NCBI GenBank assembly: GCA_019677205.1
Contig: JAAMXY010000481.1
Span: 1-12,409 of the forward strand
DNA from: Pinguiococcus pyrenoidosus
Taxonomy: Eukaryota; Sar; Pinguiophyceae; Pinguiochrysidales; Pinguiochrysidaceae
Length of the DNA: 12,409 nt
Direction: 5' to 3'
Both the position numbers and the translations under genes were made by a program. Of this stretch, positions 1 through 7,159 are shown piece after piece. The first letter of the stretch is position 1. The number at the start of each line of letters is the position of its first letter. The notes below the pieces were generated by a model, which ran no database searches, was not told the DNA's origin, and was given only the letters and a program-made list of their open reading frames with translations.

Positions 1-99
1 TCTTGCAAGCCTCCGAAGCTCTCTGCAGCGCCCAGTCACCTACGGTTGCCGCCACCAGCGCGACCCACTTTTTTCTCAGCTCGCCCCGCCCTTGCACGT

Positions 100-233
100 C
101 CAATTGGACCAAGACTTCCCCCAAGCCGCGGCGCAGTGGAGAGTGCCGCAGCGCTCACGGGGGGGGTGCCTGACTGTCCCGCAGCCGCCGAATGTTCTTG
201 CAACGTATTCAAATTTGTTCTTGCAATCAGCTG
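100..233. promoter_or_regulatory. CCAAT-type promoter region of the RPAP3-like gene
   Basis: CCAATTGG at 100-107 is a perfect palindrome holding CCAAT on both strands. GCAATCAGCTG at 223-233 shares AATCAGCTG with the CCAATCAGCTGG at 6295. No ATG lies between 233 and the start at 299; an ATG at 191 would be an out-of-frame upstream start if transcription begins before it. The promoter role is inferred from position. Confidence 0.4.
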
Positions 234-298
234 ACCCCCATCGCGGGCCCAAAGCCCTCTCCGGCCGACGCCGCATCTCTGGGCAGAGCATCGTCGAG

Positions 299-1237
299 AT
301 GGAGCAGCTGCCACCGGCCCTCGCGGCGCAGCTGAGCATCCGCGAGAACGCGGAGAGCATGCGCGACGCGCTGTCGGAGCTCAGCAGCTGGGAGACGAGC
401 ATGAAGGCCAAGGAGCAGGCTCGGCGGCCTCGAGCCGCCCAAGCGGCCCCCGCGCCGCCACGGGTCCGCGCGGGCGGCGGCGTGGTCACCGCCAAGGCCG
501 CCAGCAGCAAGCGGGAGAGCGCCGCCAGCCACACCTACGACGTGGGCTACCAGAAGTGGGACAACTTCGACGTCGACAAGGCCTTGCAAGCCGCCGACGT
601 CTCGGAGGCCCCTCCCTCGGCGCCGCAAGCAGCTCGGAGCACGTGGAGTCCCGCTGACTTGGTCTCCCGCAGTGCGGAGCCGGCGCCTGCGGCGCCGGTG
701 CCGCGGCCGCGGCCGCGGAAGGACCGCGGCGACGCGGCGGAGGAGCAGCGGCAGGAGGGCAATAGCTTGTACGGTGAAGGGGACTTCTCGGGGGCCATCA
801 AGTGCTACACGCGCGCCATCGCTTTGAACGGGAACGGTGTGTTGGCCTTCAGCAACCGATGCCAGGCCTTCTTGAAGCTGAAGGAGTGGCGGCGTGCCGA
901 GAGCGACGCCACCATCGCCCTGCGGATCGACCCGCGGCATGCCAAGTCGTATCTGCGCAGAGCGGCGGCTCGCTCGGGCCAGGGCAAGTATCGCGCGGCT
1001 CTGCTGGACATCCTGGAGGCGAAGCGCCTCGTGGGCGCGGCGGAGCCCACGGGCAAGGCGAACCAGAAGCTGAGCATGCGTTCCATCCTCGCGGAGGAGC
1101 GGAGCATTCGCGAAAGCCTGAAGGCCTGTGTGAGGAGAGCGCCGCGAGTGCAAGTCGACGTCCGCCAGGCAAATCCTTCCTTGGAAGTGGGAGCCCCGTC
1201 CGAGGCGCAGCAGGTGTCGCCAGAGATGCCTGAATAG
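299..1237 (+). CDS. RPAP3: RPAP3-like TPR co-chaperone (R2TP/Hsp90 adaptor), short form
   Basis: Intronless 312-residue protein. Residues about 10-40 form a helix with the pattern RENAE...L..W...MK.KE, which resembles the N-terminus of RPAP3. Residues about 86-94 (KWDNFDVDK) resemble the W..(L/F)DVD motif ahead of RPAP3 TPR domain 1. Residues 145-245 hold three TPR repeats plus a capping helix. The carboxylate clamp that grips the EEVD tail of Hsp90/Hsp70 is present as R151, N155, N186, K216 and R220 (R replaces the usual first K). In known systems RPAP3/Tah1 links Hsp90 to PIH1D1 and RUVBL1/2 for assembling RNA polymerase II, snoRNPs and PIKKs in the cytosol. Unlike human RPAP3 (about 665 aa, two TPR domains, RUVBL2-binding C-terminal domain), this protein has one TPR domain and ends in a short unstructured tail. 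ATG 299 is the first ATG after the GCAATCAGCTG element at 223; upstream in-frame codons contain no ATG. SPAG1 or another TPR co-chaperone is a less likely alternative. Confidence 0.85.
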   Translation: MEQLPPALAAQLSIRENAESMRDALSELSSWETSMKAKEQARRPRAAQAAPAPPRVRAGGGVVTAKAASSKRESAASHTYDVGYQKWDNFDVDKALQAADVSEAPPSAPQAARSTWSPADLVSRSAEPAPAAPVPRPRPRKDRGDAAEEQRQEGNSLYGEGDFSGAIKCYTRAIALNGNGVLAFSNRCQAFLKLKEWRRAESDATIALRIDPRHAKSYLRRAAARSGQGKYRAALLDILEAKRLVGAAEPTGKANQKLSMRSILAEERSIRESLKACVRRAPRVQVDVRQANPSLEVGAPSEAQQVSPEMPE

Positions 1238-1302
1238 ATTATGATAGCGGAGCGACTCAGATTTCGTTTCTGGTAGTACAACTCCCTTCCCGACGTCACT
1301 AC

Positions 1303-1334
1303 TGCGCATCTGCACTTTTGCGCATCTTCACTTC
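1303..1334. repeat. Two-copy 16-bp imperfect tandem repeat
   Basis: TGCGCATCTGCACTTT (1303-1318) is followed directly by TGCGCATCTTCACTTC (1319-1334), matching at 14 of 16 positions. It lies just downstream of the RPAP3-like stop codon; no function is evident. Confidence 0.7.
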
Positions 1335-1844
1335 TGCATGTCGTCCTCTCAAGACGGGGGCGCAACATGGTACGCAGCCTCGTTCGTCTTCTCTCGTCTC
1401 TTGAAAACATCCGCAGCCCGTATGCCGCACTTTGGGGTGCCACCCGAAACCCGAAGCTCCCGGTTCCGCGTGTCCACCGCCCGGCCACCCTGTGGCGATA
1501 CACCGTGGCAGTGGATACGATGCAATGGCTCATTGACTGAAGGAGAACCGTGTTGCCCGGTCTGTAAAGCAAGACAGGGCGCGACAGGGCCAGCCAGAGC
1601 GGCATAGTGGCGGAGCTGCTTGCATGGTGCAGCAGAAGCGCTGGGCGTGCCATATAACAGCCGAGGATCAAGATCGAAGCCTTCGCCTTTCGCCAAACCC
1701 TCCAAGGTCTCCCAAAGCCTTGAAATCTCTAGCAAGGCCTCGGATGCTTCGCCGAAGATAGGGCAAAGGACTGGTATCTTGTGAGTAAGATCTTGGCGTC
1801 ATCCGGAGGGCAGGAGAGGAGGAGGCATCGAAGCGAAGTGCGCC

Positions 1845-1912
1845 GCTCAAAGCTCCAAAGCTCCAAAGCCTCCAAAGCTCAAAGCCTCCAAAGCTCAAAG
1901 CCCAAAAGCTCT
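1845..1912. repeat. Low-complexity AAAGC(T/C)C tandem repeat
   Basis: A run of 7-9 bp units (GCTCAAA, GCTCCAAA, GCCTCCAAA) repeats across the interval. It includes one exact 16-bp duplication, TCCAAAGCTCAAAGCC, at 1871-1886 and 1887-1902. Degenerate relatives (CCTCCAAGG, CCCAAAGCC) occur in the preceding 150 bp. It is a simple-sequence array in a gene-free region. Confidence 0.8.
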
Positions 1913-2348
1913 CGAGGCGCGGCTGGATCGGATTTTTGAAAGCACTGGTGGGAGGAGATTTGCACCGATGTGTCTGTACTGTACGACGCTTCGATTTCGA
2001 TTTCAATCGAATCGATGGATCGGAGATGTGAACACCGGCTTTCCGTACAACTTGAACATCACCATGAGGCCATGCGCGTGTTCTTGCGAAGATGCCAAGG
2101 GGATGGCGAATGAGAGACGCGAAGTTTTGAATGTGATGACACCATTGGCCATCGTTGACAACTCTGGGTCTTCCGGCAGGGGTCGTAACAGAAGCGCCGC
2201 GTCTAATGCTCGAAGTTCATCTGCGGCCGCGGGAAGCAAACGATCCAATCTGGACCGAGGAAATCGATCCAAGCTACTGCGGATTGGCTCTCCGGGCGGG
2301 AGGTGACGAGAAGTTGCAGTGCATCGTGTAAACGGAATCCGTCATTCG

Positions 2349-2355
2349 CCAATGG
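2349..2355. promoter_or_regulatory. CCAAT element, candidate promoter of the five-exon gene
   Basis: CCAATGG in the context TTCGCCAATGGTAGG. It is the last CCAAT-type motif before the ATG at 2785, and the 431 bases between them contain no ATG on the plus strand. The role is inferred from position and from the recurrence of CCAAT motifs ahead of other genes here. Confidence 0.3.
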
Positions 2356-2784
2356 TAGGATTCCTGCGTCCGCCAGGCCTCGCCTCAAATAAAACAGGCA
2401 AGGATACGGAGCAAGCGACCCACGTCAGCCAGTGTGCAAGGCGAAACTGATCGAAGCTTCGCAGTCATTGGACCAGCGCTCCAGCCAGCAGACCAGCAGA
2501 CCTCCCGATATCGCCGCAGCCGTCGAGCGTTGGCCTCGAGAGCAAAACTGCATCACCAACGCCTGACCAAATCCCTGCTTGGAAGCCTTGTCGCCCTCTC
2601 GATCTCTGCGGGGAAAAGCGGCGCGGAGGAGCCGGCCGCTTCTCATCTCTCCTCGGCCCTCCGAGGCCGGAAACGGAAGCCGGACGCGCGGGCGGATCCA
2701 TCCTCGAACTGATTGAACGGAGAGAGACCGCCAAAGCTTGGTGAAGTGGGGGCCTCGACGGCGCCTTTTCCTTCCGAGGCTGCG

Positions 2785-4731
2785 ATGAAGAAGACGGCCA
2801 AGCCCATCAAGGCCAACCACGCGGTCGCGAAGGACGTCTCTCGCGCCGGAAGCGCAGCGGTGCGCTCGCCGCGAAACGCATCCAAAGGTACAGGACGCTT
2901 CCCACGCTCCCGCGCCCGACAGCGACCGCGCGCCCCTGTCCGGGCTCACGCTGCGGCGCGCTTTGATGGCCTGGATGGCTTTCTGGACCTTTCGAACGAC
3001 TCTGACCGGAAACGCGCTTTGTGTTCCTGGGCGCAGGGGCGCGGCCGGAGACTCGTGGTCGGTATGTGCGCTCGCCATCGGCAAAAGTGACGGCGACGCC
3101 AAAGTCGGCGCCGCATGGGACGCCAACCTCGAGAGGTGAGACGCATCAAGCTGTCGTTGGAATGGAAAGCCATGGATTCTGCCGCATACGCACGCAAGGA
3201 TATCTTTTGCTTTTGTGGTTCCTGGCTTGTGCAGGTCCACGGACAGCGCGTGTTGTACTCACTAACCATTCGACGCGCTGTGCGTAGGGATCAAGTCAGC
3301 GCGCAAGTGGTCCAGCTTGGACAGGAAGCACAAGGCCTTTCGCAGGTGTGGCTTCGCGGCTAGCATGCGGATCTGGGAAGGCTGCTGATGTGCTTGTGCT
3401 TGACACCCGCAGGTCGCCGCGCAAGACCCGCACGCCTCCCGTCTTGGCGTCGCGGAGTCGTTCTCTGGAAAGCTGCGGATCTTTTGAAACGGGGACGTCC
3501 CTGGGGGAAGACGCGGATTTTGACAATGCGACGCAGGACGAGCTGAAGCCGATGGACCGTCGAGACCCCTCCGAGAAGGAGCTCATGTTCCTCGACATGG
3601 CCGTGAAGGACGGCCAGGACCAGCCCGACCGAAGACTCGGCGCGGATGCCAGCAACGCCTTCGACGATGGTTCCTCGGCGGCGGAGTTTCTCATGTCGGC
3701 GGCGGAGCAGCTCTTCTGCCTGGACAAGTCTTCGGGGGATGAAGAACGGCAAGTCATCGACAAGGTTCTGGCGGAAATGGTGGCGTACAAGAGCGGCCTG
3801 GCCCTGGAGGAGTACCTTCAGAAGAGGCCGAGGTCTGGGAAGGGCCTTCAGAGCCTCTCTGGCGAGGAGCACGTCAAGCCGAATCTCCGGGAGGCGGCGC
3901 TCGTGATTTTGAAGGCAGTCGCATCCAGCGAACTGTCCGAGCAGTCGCATGACCCGATGAACTTGTGCCGGGCTGGCGCGGATTCCGCCACGCAATTGGC
4001 GGACCGGCCCGAGGTGCAGGCGACGCGAATGTGGCTCTCCGCCTTGGAGACGCTGGTCGGGCCTCTCGAGCATGACCTGGCGAACTTTAAGCTCAGCGAC
4101 GACGACGGGAGACCGGCGAAGTGCCAACGGCCGAGGGGCAAGCCCCCGACCCTTGGCATGCTCCCCACGGCCTTCTCCGCGACCTTTGCTCTGGAGGCGA
4201 GGAAGCGGGGCGTCTTGAGCGACGATACCTCGTCGGTCACCACTGCAAAGGGGGCAATGAGCGAGACCGATTGGCACAGCATCTCGGACACCACGTCCGA
4301 GAACGATGTGGACTGCGCCGAGAACGCCGAAATCACCAACGCGTTCTTCCACAGCACGCATGGGCCGCCGACTGTTATCTGGTGCGTGCCCCATCGGTGT
4401 TCGCAACGTGCCTTCGGAGGAGGCCTGGTCTCACGGAGCGTCTAATTTGTGTTGAATCACACCGAATAGGGACCACTCTTCGCGGCCGGCGCCGGCGAAT
4501 CGCGGCGGTTGGTTGATGGTGCCGGCGTCCCGGGGTGGTGCGCCCCTGTCCTCCGACAGCGATCGTCCCTGGACAGCGTCCCCGGCCGTGGCCTTCGAGA
4601 GCGGGCGACCGGCGGAGGACGAGTTGATCGACTTCCTTCCGGCCTCGCCTTCGTTCTTCGCGAAGCGGGCGACGGAGATCGCCTCGCCGAGGAGTGCGTT
4701 CAGCCCGACGGACGAGGCCTTGTTTTCTTAG
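2785..4731 (+). CDS. Five-exon gene, unknown basic SP/TP-rich protein
   Basis: Exons 2785-2887, 3037-3135, 3288-3345, 3413-4381 and 4470-4731 join to 1491 nt, giving 496 residues and a TGA/TAG-type stop at 4729-4731. Every junction keeps frame (phases 1, 1, 2, 2), all introns are GT-AG, and unspliced reading hits stops. ATG 2785 is the first ATG after the CCAAT at 2349. I do not recognise the protein. Residues 1 to about 110 are very basic and rich in S, P, T, K and R, with CDK/MAPK-like S/T-P sites (RSPR, RSPSAK, RSPRK, RTPP) and a basic cluster spanning KWSSLDRKHKAFRR, which suggests a nuclear or cytoskeletal protein. Residues about 140-300 alternate acidic and predicted amphipathic helical stretches, including AAEFLMSAAEQLF and MWLSALETLV. 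The C-terminal 90 residues are S/P/A-rich with more SP sites. No signal peptide, transmembrane segment or catalytic motif is visible. Exons 4 and 5 are the firmest; exons 1-3 rest on phase agreement and splice-site quality. Confidence 0.72.
2888..3036 (+). other. Intron 1 of the unknown five-exon gene
   Basis: 149-nt GT-AG intron with donor G|GTACAG and acceptor GGGCGCAG. A CTGAC branch-point candidate lies at 3002-3006, about 30 nt before the acceptor. It splits a glycine codon (phase 1). Confidence 0.65.
3136..3287 (+). other. Intron 2 of the unknown five-exon gene
   Basis: 152-nt GT-AG intron with donor G|GTGAGA and acceptor TGCGTAG|GG. An ACTAACC branch-point candidate at 3261-3267 is 20 nt before the acceptor. 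In-frame stops inside, including TAA at 3263, require its removal. Phase 1. Confidence 0.72.
3346..3412 (+). other. Intron 3 of the unknown five-exon gene
   Basis: 67-nt GT-AG intron, the shortest here, with donor CGCAG|GTGTGG and acceptor CACCCGCAG|GTC. A TTGAC branch candidate lies near 3400. Reading through in the exon 3 frame reaches TGA. Phase 2. Confidence 0.7.
4382..4469 (+). other. Intron 4 of the unknown five-exon gene
   Basis: 88-nt GT-AG intron with donor CTG|GTGCGT and acceptor CCGAATAG|GG. A CTAAT branch candidate at 4442-4446 is about 25 nt before the acceptor. It splits a TGG codon (phase 2) and joins exon 4 to the downstream frame that ends at 4731. Confidence 0.75.
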
Positions 4732-5559
4732 ATCCCGTGACGATGTCATGGATGTAAAAGCCTCGATCGAGGCATGTTTTCTAACGAGGGTTGACTTCCT
4801 CTGCTCAGCTCGTGTCTGTAAATGTCCAGAAAAGCCTGTTCGTGCTTCGTGCGCAGAAGCACCATCGTTGCGCGGCTTGTAGGCGTTCCCGATGAATGGT
4901 GGCACGCACGGAATCCATGGAACAGGGGCCAGAATCAAAGATACCGTTCTTGATGATACTCTCTGGGCGGGCCGCAACAACGACGCATGATCCGGGGTCT
5001 ATTATCTACTGGGGCACCGCCGAAAGCAAAGATCCCCAATGGGAGCATACGACAACCATACTTGGCTCCGTTGGTGGAGCAGATACTCACCACATATCTG
5101 AACTGAAGAACGTCCATGAATGCAAACGCTCCCTCACTGATCAAAGCAAAACAGACAGCCTGCGAGAAACGAGCGCTTCTCGCTTTTACGACTGTCTTCA
5201 TACACGAATACACCATGGTCCCTACAATCGCCACATACAAATCTGAAGCACGCCTCCGCCGGCATACCAATCCCCTTTGCGCACCGTAACTTCTCCTCAA
5301 ACCCGTCAGCATGCAGTCGCAACGCAACGGAACCAACAACAAACTCTGCGGAAGGTCGCCAAATGCGACCGATCCTCCTTTCCAAACCCCTACCAGAGAA
5401 AGAGACGTCGCCAAGCATTCTAGCCCACTGGCGTCGTCGACGACGGGAGATGTCCGGAAGCTTTCTCGCTAACATCTCCGGTTTCCGGCTCCAAGTCTCC
5501 GCGGTTGCCTTTTTGCCCCTTTCCTGTGCCGTCTTGGTCAGCACAAGCGCTGGAGTCGC
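4732..5559. other. Convergent intergenic region
   Basis: It lies between the 3' ends of the unknown five-exon gene and the minus-strand Pro/Ala-rich gene. It is AT-richer than the genes. The longest ATG-initiated plus frame (4896-5246, 116 codons) has no recognisable motif and a codon composition unlike the neighbouring genes. A 14-bp palindrome sits at 4760-4773. No RNA gene could be supported. Confidence 0.6.
4760..4773. repeat. Perfect 14-bp palindrome in the 3' flank
   Basis: GCCTCGATCGAGGC begins 29 nt after the stop codon at 4731 and is soon followed by a T run. It could form a hairpin with a 5-bp stem and GATC loop in the 3' UTR, or be a binding site, or be chance. Confidence 0.5.
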
Positions 5560-6162
5560 TCACAGCAAGTGGCCGGCATTCACAATCTTGGCCGACAGGA
5601 TGACCATCTGGCCCGAGGGCGACGTCACGACGCGCTCGCCGGGCCCCGGGTTGGCAGCGTCCTCGAGGGTGAGCAGGTGGCTCGGCCACCAGGACGTCGC
5701 GGACGGACTCCAGCACGGCGTGTCCGCGCCCCCGACGCTGGACTTCGGCGCCGCGTCGGCTTCCTGACGCATCGGCGGCGCACCGGCGGCGGTGTGCGGC
5801 TCGGGCACGCTGCTCTGGACGGGACCGCTGTACACCGCCACCGATTCCGGCGGCAGCACCGGGTAGAGAGGCAGTTGCGCGGGAGACTGTATGTACACGC
5901 CATACATGCCGTTCGGAGGCGGCCTGGGCGGCGCCGAGGGATCCCGCGCGTGACGACGCCGCACGTACTGGCCGTGCGCCGGCGAGCGGCTCTTCTGGTG
6001 CGGCTTCCACGGCTTGTGCCGGTTGGGGACGCGATGCCCGTCCGCGCGGCTTCGCCGCCCGGGATGGCGCCTCGCTGCGCGCTCCACGTGCGGCGCGCGC
6101 GCCGCCGGCGCTGGCGCGCTGAAGTACAGCGGCGTCGCCGGACTCACCACCAGGGCGCACAT
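5560..6162 (-). CDS. Unknown Pro/Ala/Arg-rich 200-residue protein
   Basis: Intronless frame from ATG at 6162 to TGA at 5560-5562. The ATG is the first on the minus strand after the CCAAT element at 6295-6299, 133 bp upstream, and the 5' leader between them contains no other ATG. I do not recognise the product. Residues 1-22 are hydrophobic and Ala/Pro-rich. Residues about 22-75 are strongly basic (RR/RH/KP clusters, KPWKPHQKSRSP, QYVRRRHARD), suggesting nucleic-acid binding or nuclear targeting. Residues 77-130 are a Pro/Tyr-rich low-complexity stretch (PPRPPPNGMYGVY, LPLYPVLPPESVAVY). The C-terminal 25 residues are compact and less biased (SPSGQMVILSAKIVNAG). Disorder is likely over most of the length. 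Alternative frames here are equally open because of high GC, so the call rests on the start context, leader logic and sensible composition. Confidence 0.5.
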   Translation of the reverse strand: MCALVVSPATPLYFSAPAPAARAPHVERAARRHPGRRSRADGHRVPNRHKPWKPHQKSRSPAHGQYVRRRHARDPSAPPRPPPNGMYGVYIQSPAQLPLYPVLPPESVAVYSGPVQSSVPEPHTAAGAPPMRQEADAAPKSSVGGADTPCWSPSATSWWPSHLLTLEDAANPGPGERVVTSPSGQMVILSAKIVNAGHLL

Positions 6163-6294
6163 GACCGCACAGCTGTGGCTTCGCCGCCGACGGCAGAGAG
6201 ACGAGCTGCGCTCGCCCCTGCGGAACAGACAAACCAAACGTTCAGGAGGGGAGTTCGACGATTCTCGGCTTTTGCGCGGCGGAGGCCGGAAGGG

Positions 6295-6306
6295 CCAATC
6301 AGCTGG
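6295..6306. promoter_or_regulatory. CCAAT element upstream of the Pro/Ala-rich gene
   Basis: CCAATCAGCTGG, 133 bp upstream of the minus-strand ATG at 6162. It shares AATCAGCTG with 225-233 ahead of the RPAP3-like gene, and CCAATCAGC with 6519-6527. The function is inferred. Confidence 0.4.
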
Positions 6307-6511
6307 CTGCGGTCGCCGCCAAACGATGCGGCCGTGCAGGAACTCGCGACCAGAAGCACCCTGGGGATTGGGCCGTGGGCGCTCCAGCCAGGAAAAGTGG
6401 GATGTGCGTCGCGTGGACGCGGGCACTTTGGGATGGACAGGCGGACGCGAGTTGAACTGAGCTTGCTATGCGAGTGCATAACATGCGGAAACGTTATGGA
6501 AGAACACAACG

Positions 6512-6527
6512 CCATTGGCCAATCAGC
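6512..6527. promoter_or_regulatory. Palindromic CCATTGGCCAATCAGC element
   Basis: It contains the perfect palindrome ATTGGCCAAT (6514-6523), identical to 10412-10421. It lies in the spacer between divergent genes, 637 bp before the reductase ATG. It is a candidate NF-Y-type or bidirectional promoter site. Confidence 0.45.
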
Positions 6528-6674
6528 GACCATATGCGCTCCGATTTCAATCTTGAAGCCGAGGAAGAAAGGAACGTACGTGGACAGGGCCTCACACCGC
6601 CGCGCCATTGGTCGCCACGGTTCTTCCCGTCTCGACGTCTGCTCCAAATCGATACCAAGTCGCCTCGCTCCACG

Positions 6675-6838
6675 TGGACCCTGAACGGCGGCCGAAAGAC
6701 CGATCCGGACCCATTCGAGCCCCTCCGGACCGGACCTTTCCAGATACGTCCCGGACCCAACGCAACCGCACTGGGACCCAACCCAACCGGACCCGGACCG
6801 GACCCGGACCGGACCCGGACCGGACTTGCAAGCGGATC
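6675..6838. repeat. GGACC-rich degenerate array with an 11-bp tandem core
   Basis: GGACC recurs at irregular spacing from about 6675. It becomes an exact tandem of the 11-mer GGACCCGGACC at 6789-6799, 6800-6810 and 6811-6821, plus a partial unit to 6825. It lies in the spacer upstream of the reductase gene, and flanking copies are degenerate, as expected for a decaying minisatellite. Confidence 0.85.
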
Positions 6839-7159
6839 CTGACTCGGTTGACTCTTTACGGACCCTTACCTTGCGCTCCTGATGGCTGCCGAAGGCCGAT
6901 GCCCGAACCGACGAAACCATCATACAGTCGCAAAATTACTTCCTTCCTACCAGAATCTTGCTGGCGAAGGCAAGCAACCAAGCTCGTCAGCGAAGAGAAT
7001 CATGCAAGTCCGAAGCTTGCCTGGCAGCTCTTCACTTGACGGCCCCGCGCGACGAGCCCAGTGCCCAAAGTTGGCGCCAGCAAGCAACGCAGGCAGAGGC
7101 AACGTCGCCGATCCCAGCCGCGGCGCGCCCTCAGCTTTTTGCAAGCTCGCGCTGTGGCG

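Larger units (their letters stand above)
1238..2784. other. Intergenic region and probable leader of the next gene
   Basis: No convincing gene in about 1.5 kb. It holds a 16-bp imperfect tandem repeat (1303-1334), a 57-codon ATG-initiated frame at 1367-1540 of doubtful status, the AAAGCTC/CCTCC repeat (1845-1912), a TCGAT-rich imperfect inverted repeat (about 1991-2016), ATTGGCCAT at 2144 and CCAATGG at 2349-2355. From 2353 to 2784 no ATG occurs on the plus strand, consistent with the 5' leader of the gene starting at 2785. Several open frames cross the region on both strands, but they lack ATG starts or show poor third-position GC. Confidence 0.6.
6163..7159. other. Divergent spacer with CCAAT elements and a GGACC array
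   Basis: It separates the minus-strand Pro/Ala-rich gene from the plus-strand reductase. It holds CCAATCAGCTGG (6295), CCATTGGCCAATCAGC (6512-6527), ATTGG (6607) and the GGACC-rich array (about 6675-6838). Plus-strand ATGs occur at 6534, 6882, 6899 and about 7001. The reductase leader may be long or spliced; I could not place an upstream exon. A 102-codon frame from ATG 6534 runs through the repeat and is not accepted as a gene. Confidence 0.55.

Noticed and set aside
1968-2306. 112-codon plus-strand ATG frame in the repeat-bearing spacer
   Set aside because: AT-leaning codon use, S/R/G low complexity in its second half, and no recognisable domain.
2643-2885. Minus-strand frame with an attractive hydrophobic segment (LALMGLAVFFIAAS) antisense to exon 1
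   Set aside because: It has no ATG before the hydrophobic segment, and the plus strand gives a phase-consistent spliced gene through the same region.
5061-5110. tRNA-like stretch: GGCTCCGTTGGTGGAGC resembles a D arm and is followed by a GATA/TATC stem
   Set aside because: The anticodon loop lacks the expected T at position 33, no TTC-containing T arm follows, and no acceptor stem pairs.
4896-5246. 116-codon ATG frame on the plus strand in the convergent spacer
   Set aside because: No motif, third-position composition unlike neighbouring genes, and no promoter element.
6534-6842. 102-codon frame starting 11 bp after the CCAAT palindrome
   Set aside because: It is very close to the motif and mostly encodes the GGACC repeat as P/D/R/T low complexity, with no conserved motif. 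The first 14 codons could be a small exon, but no partner exon was found.
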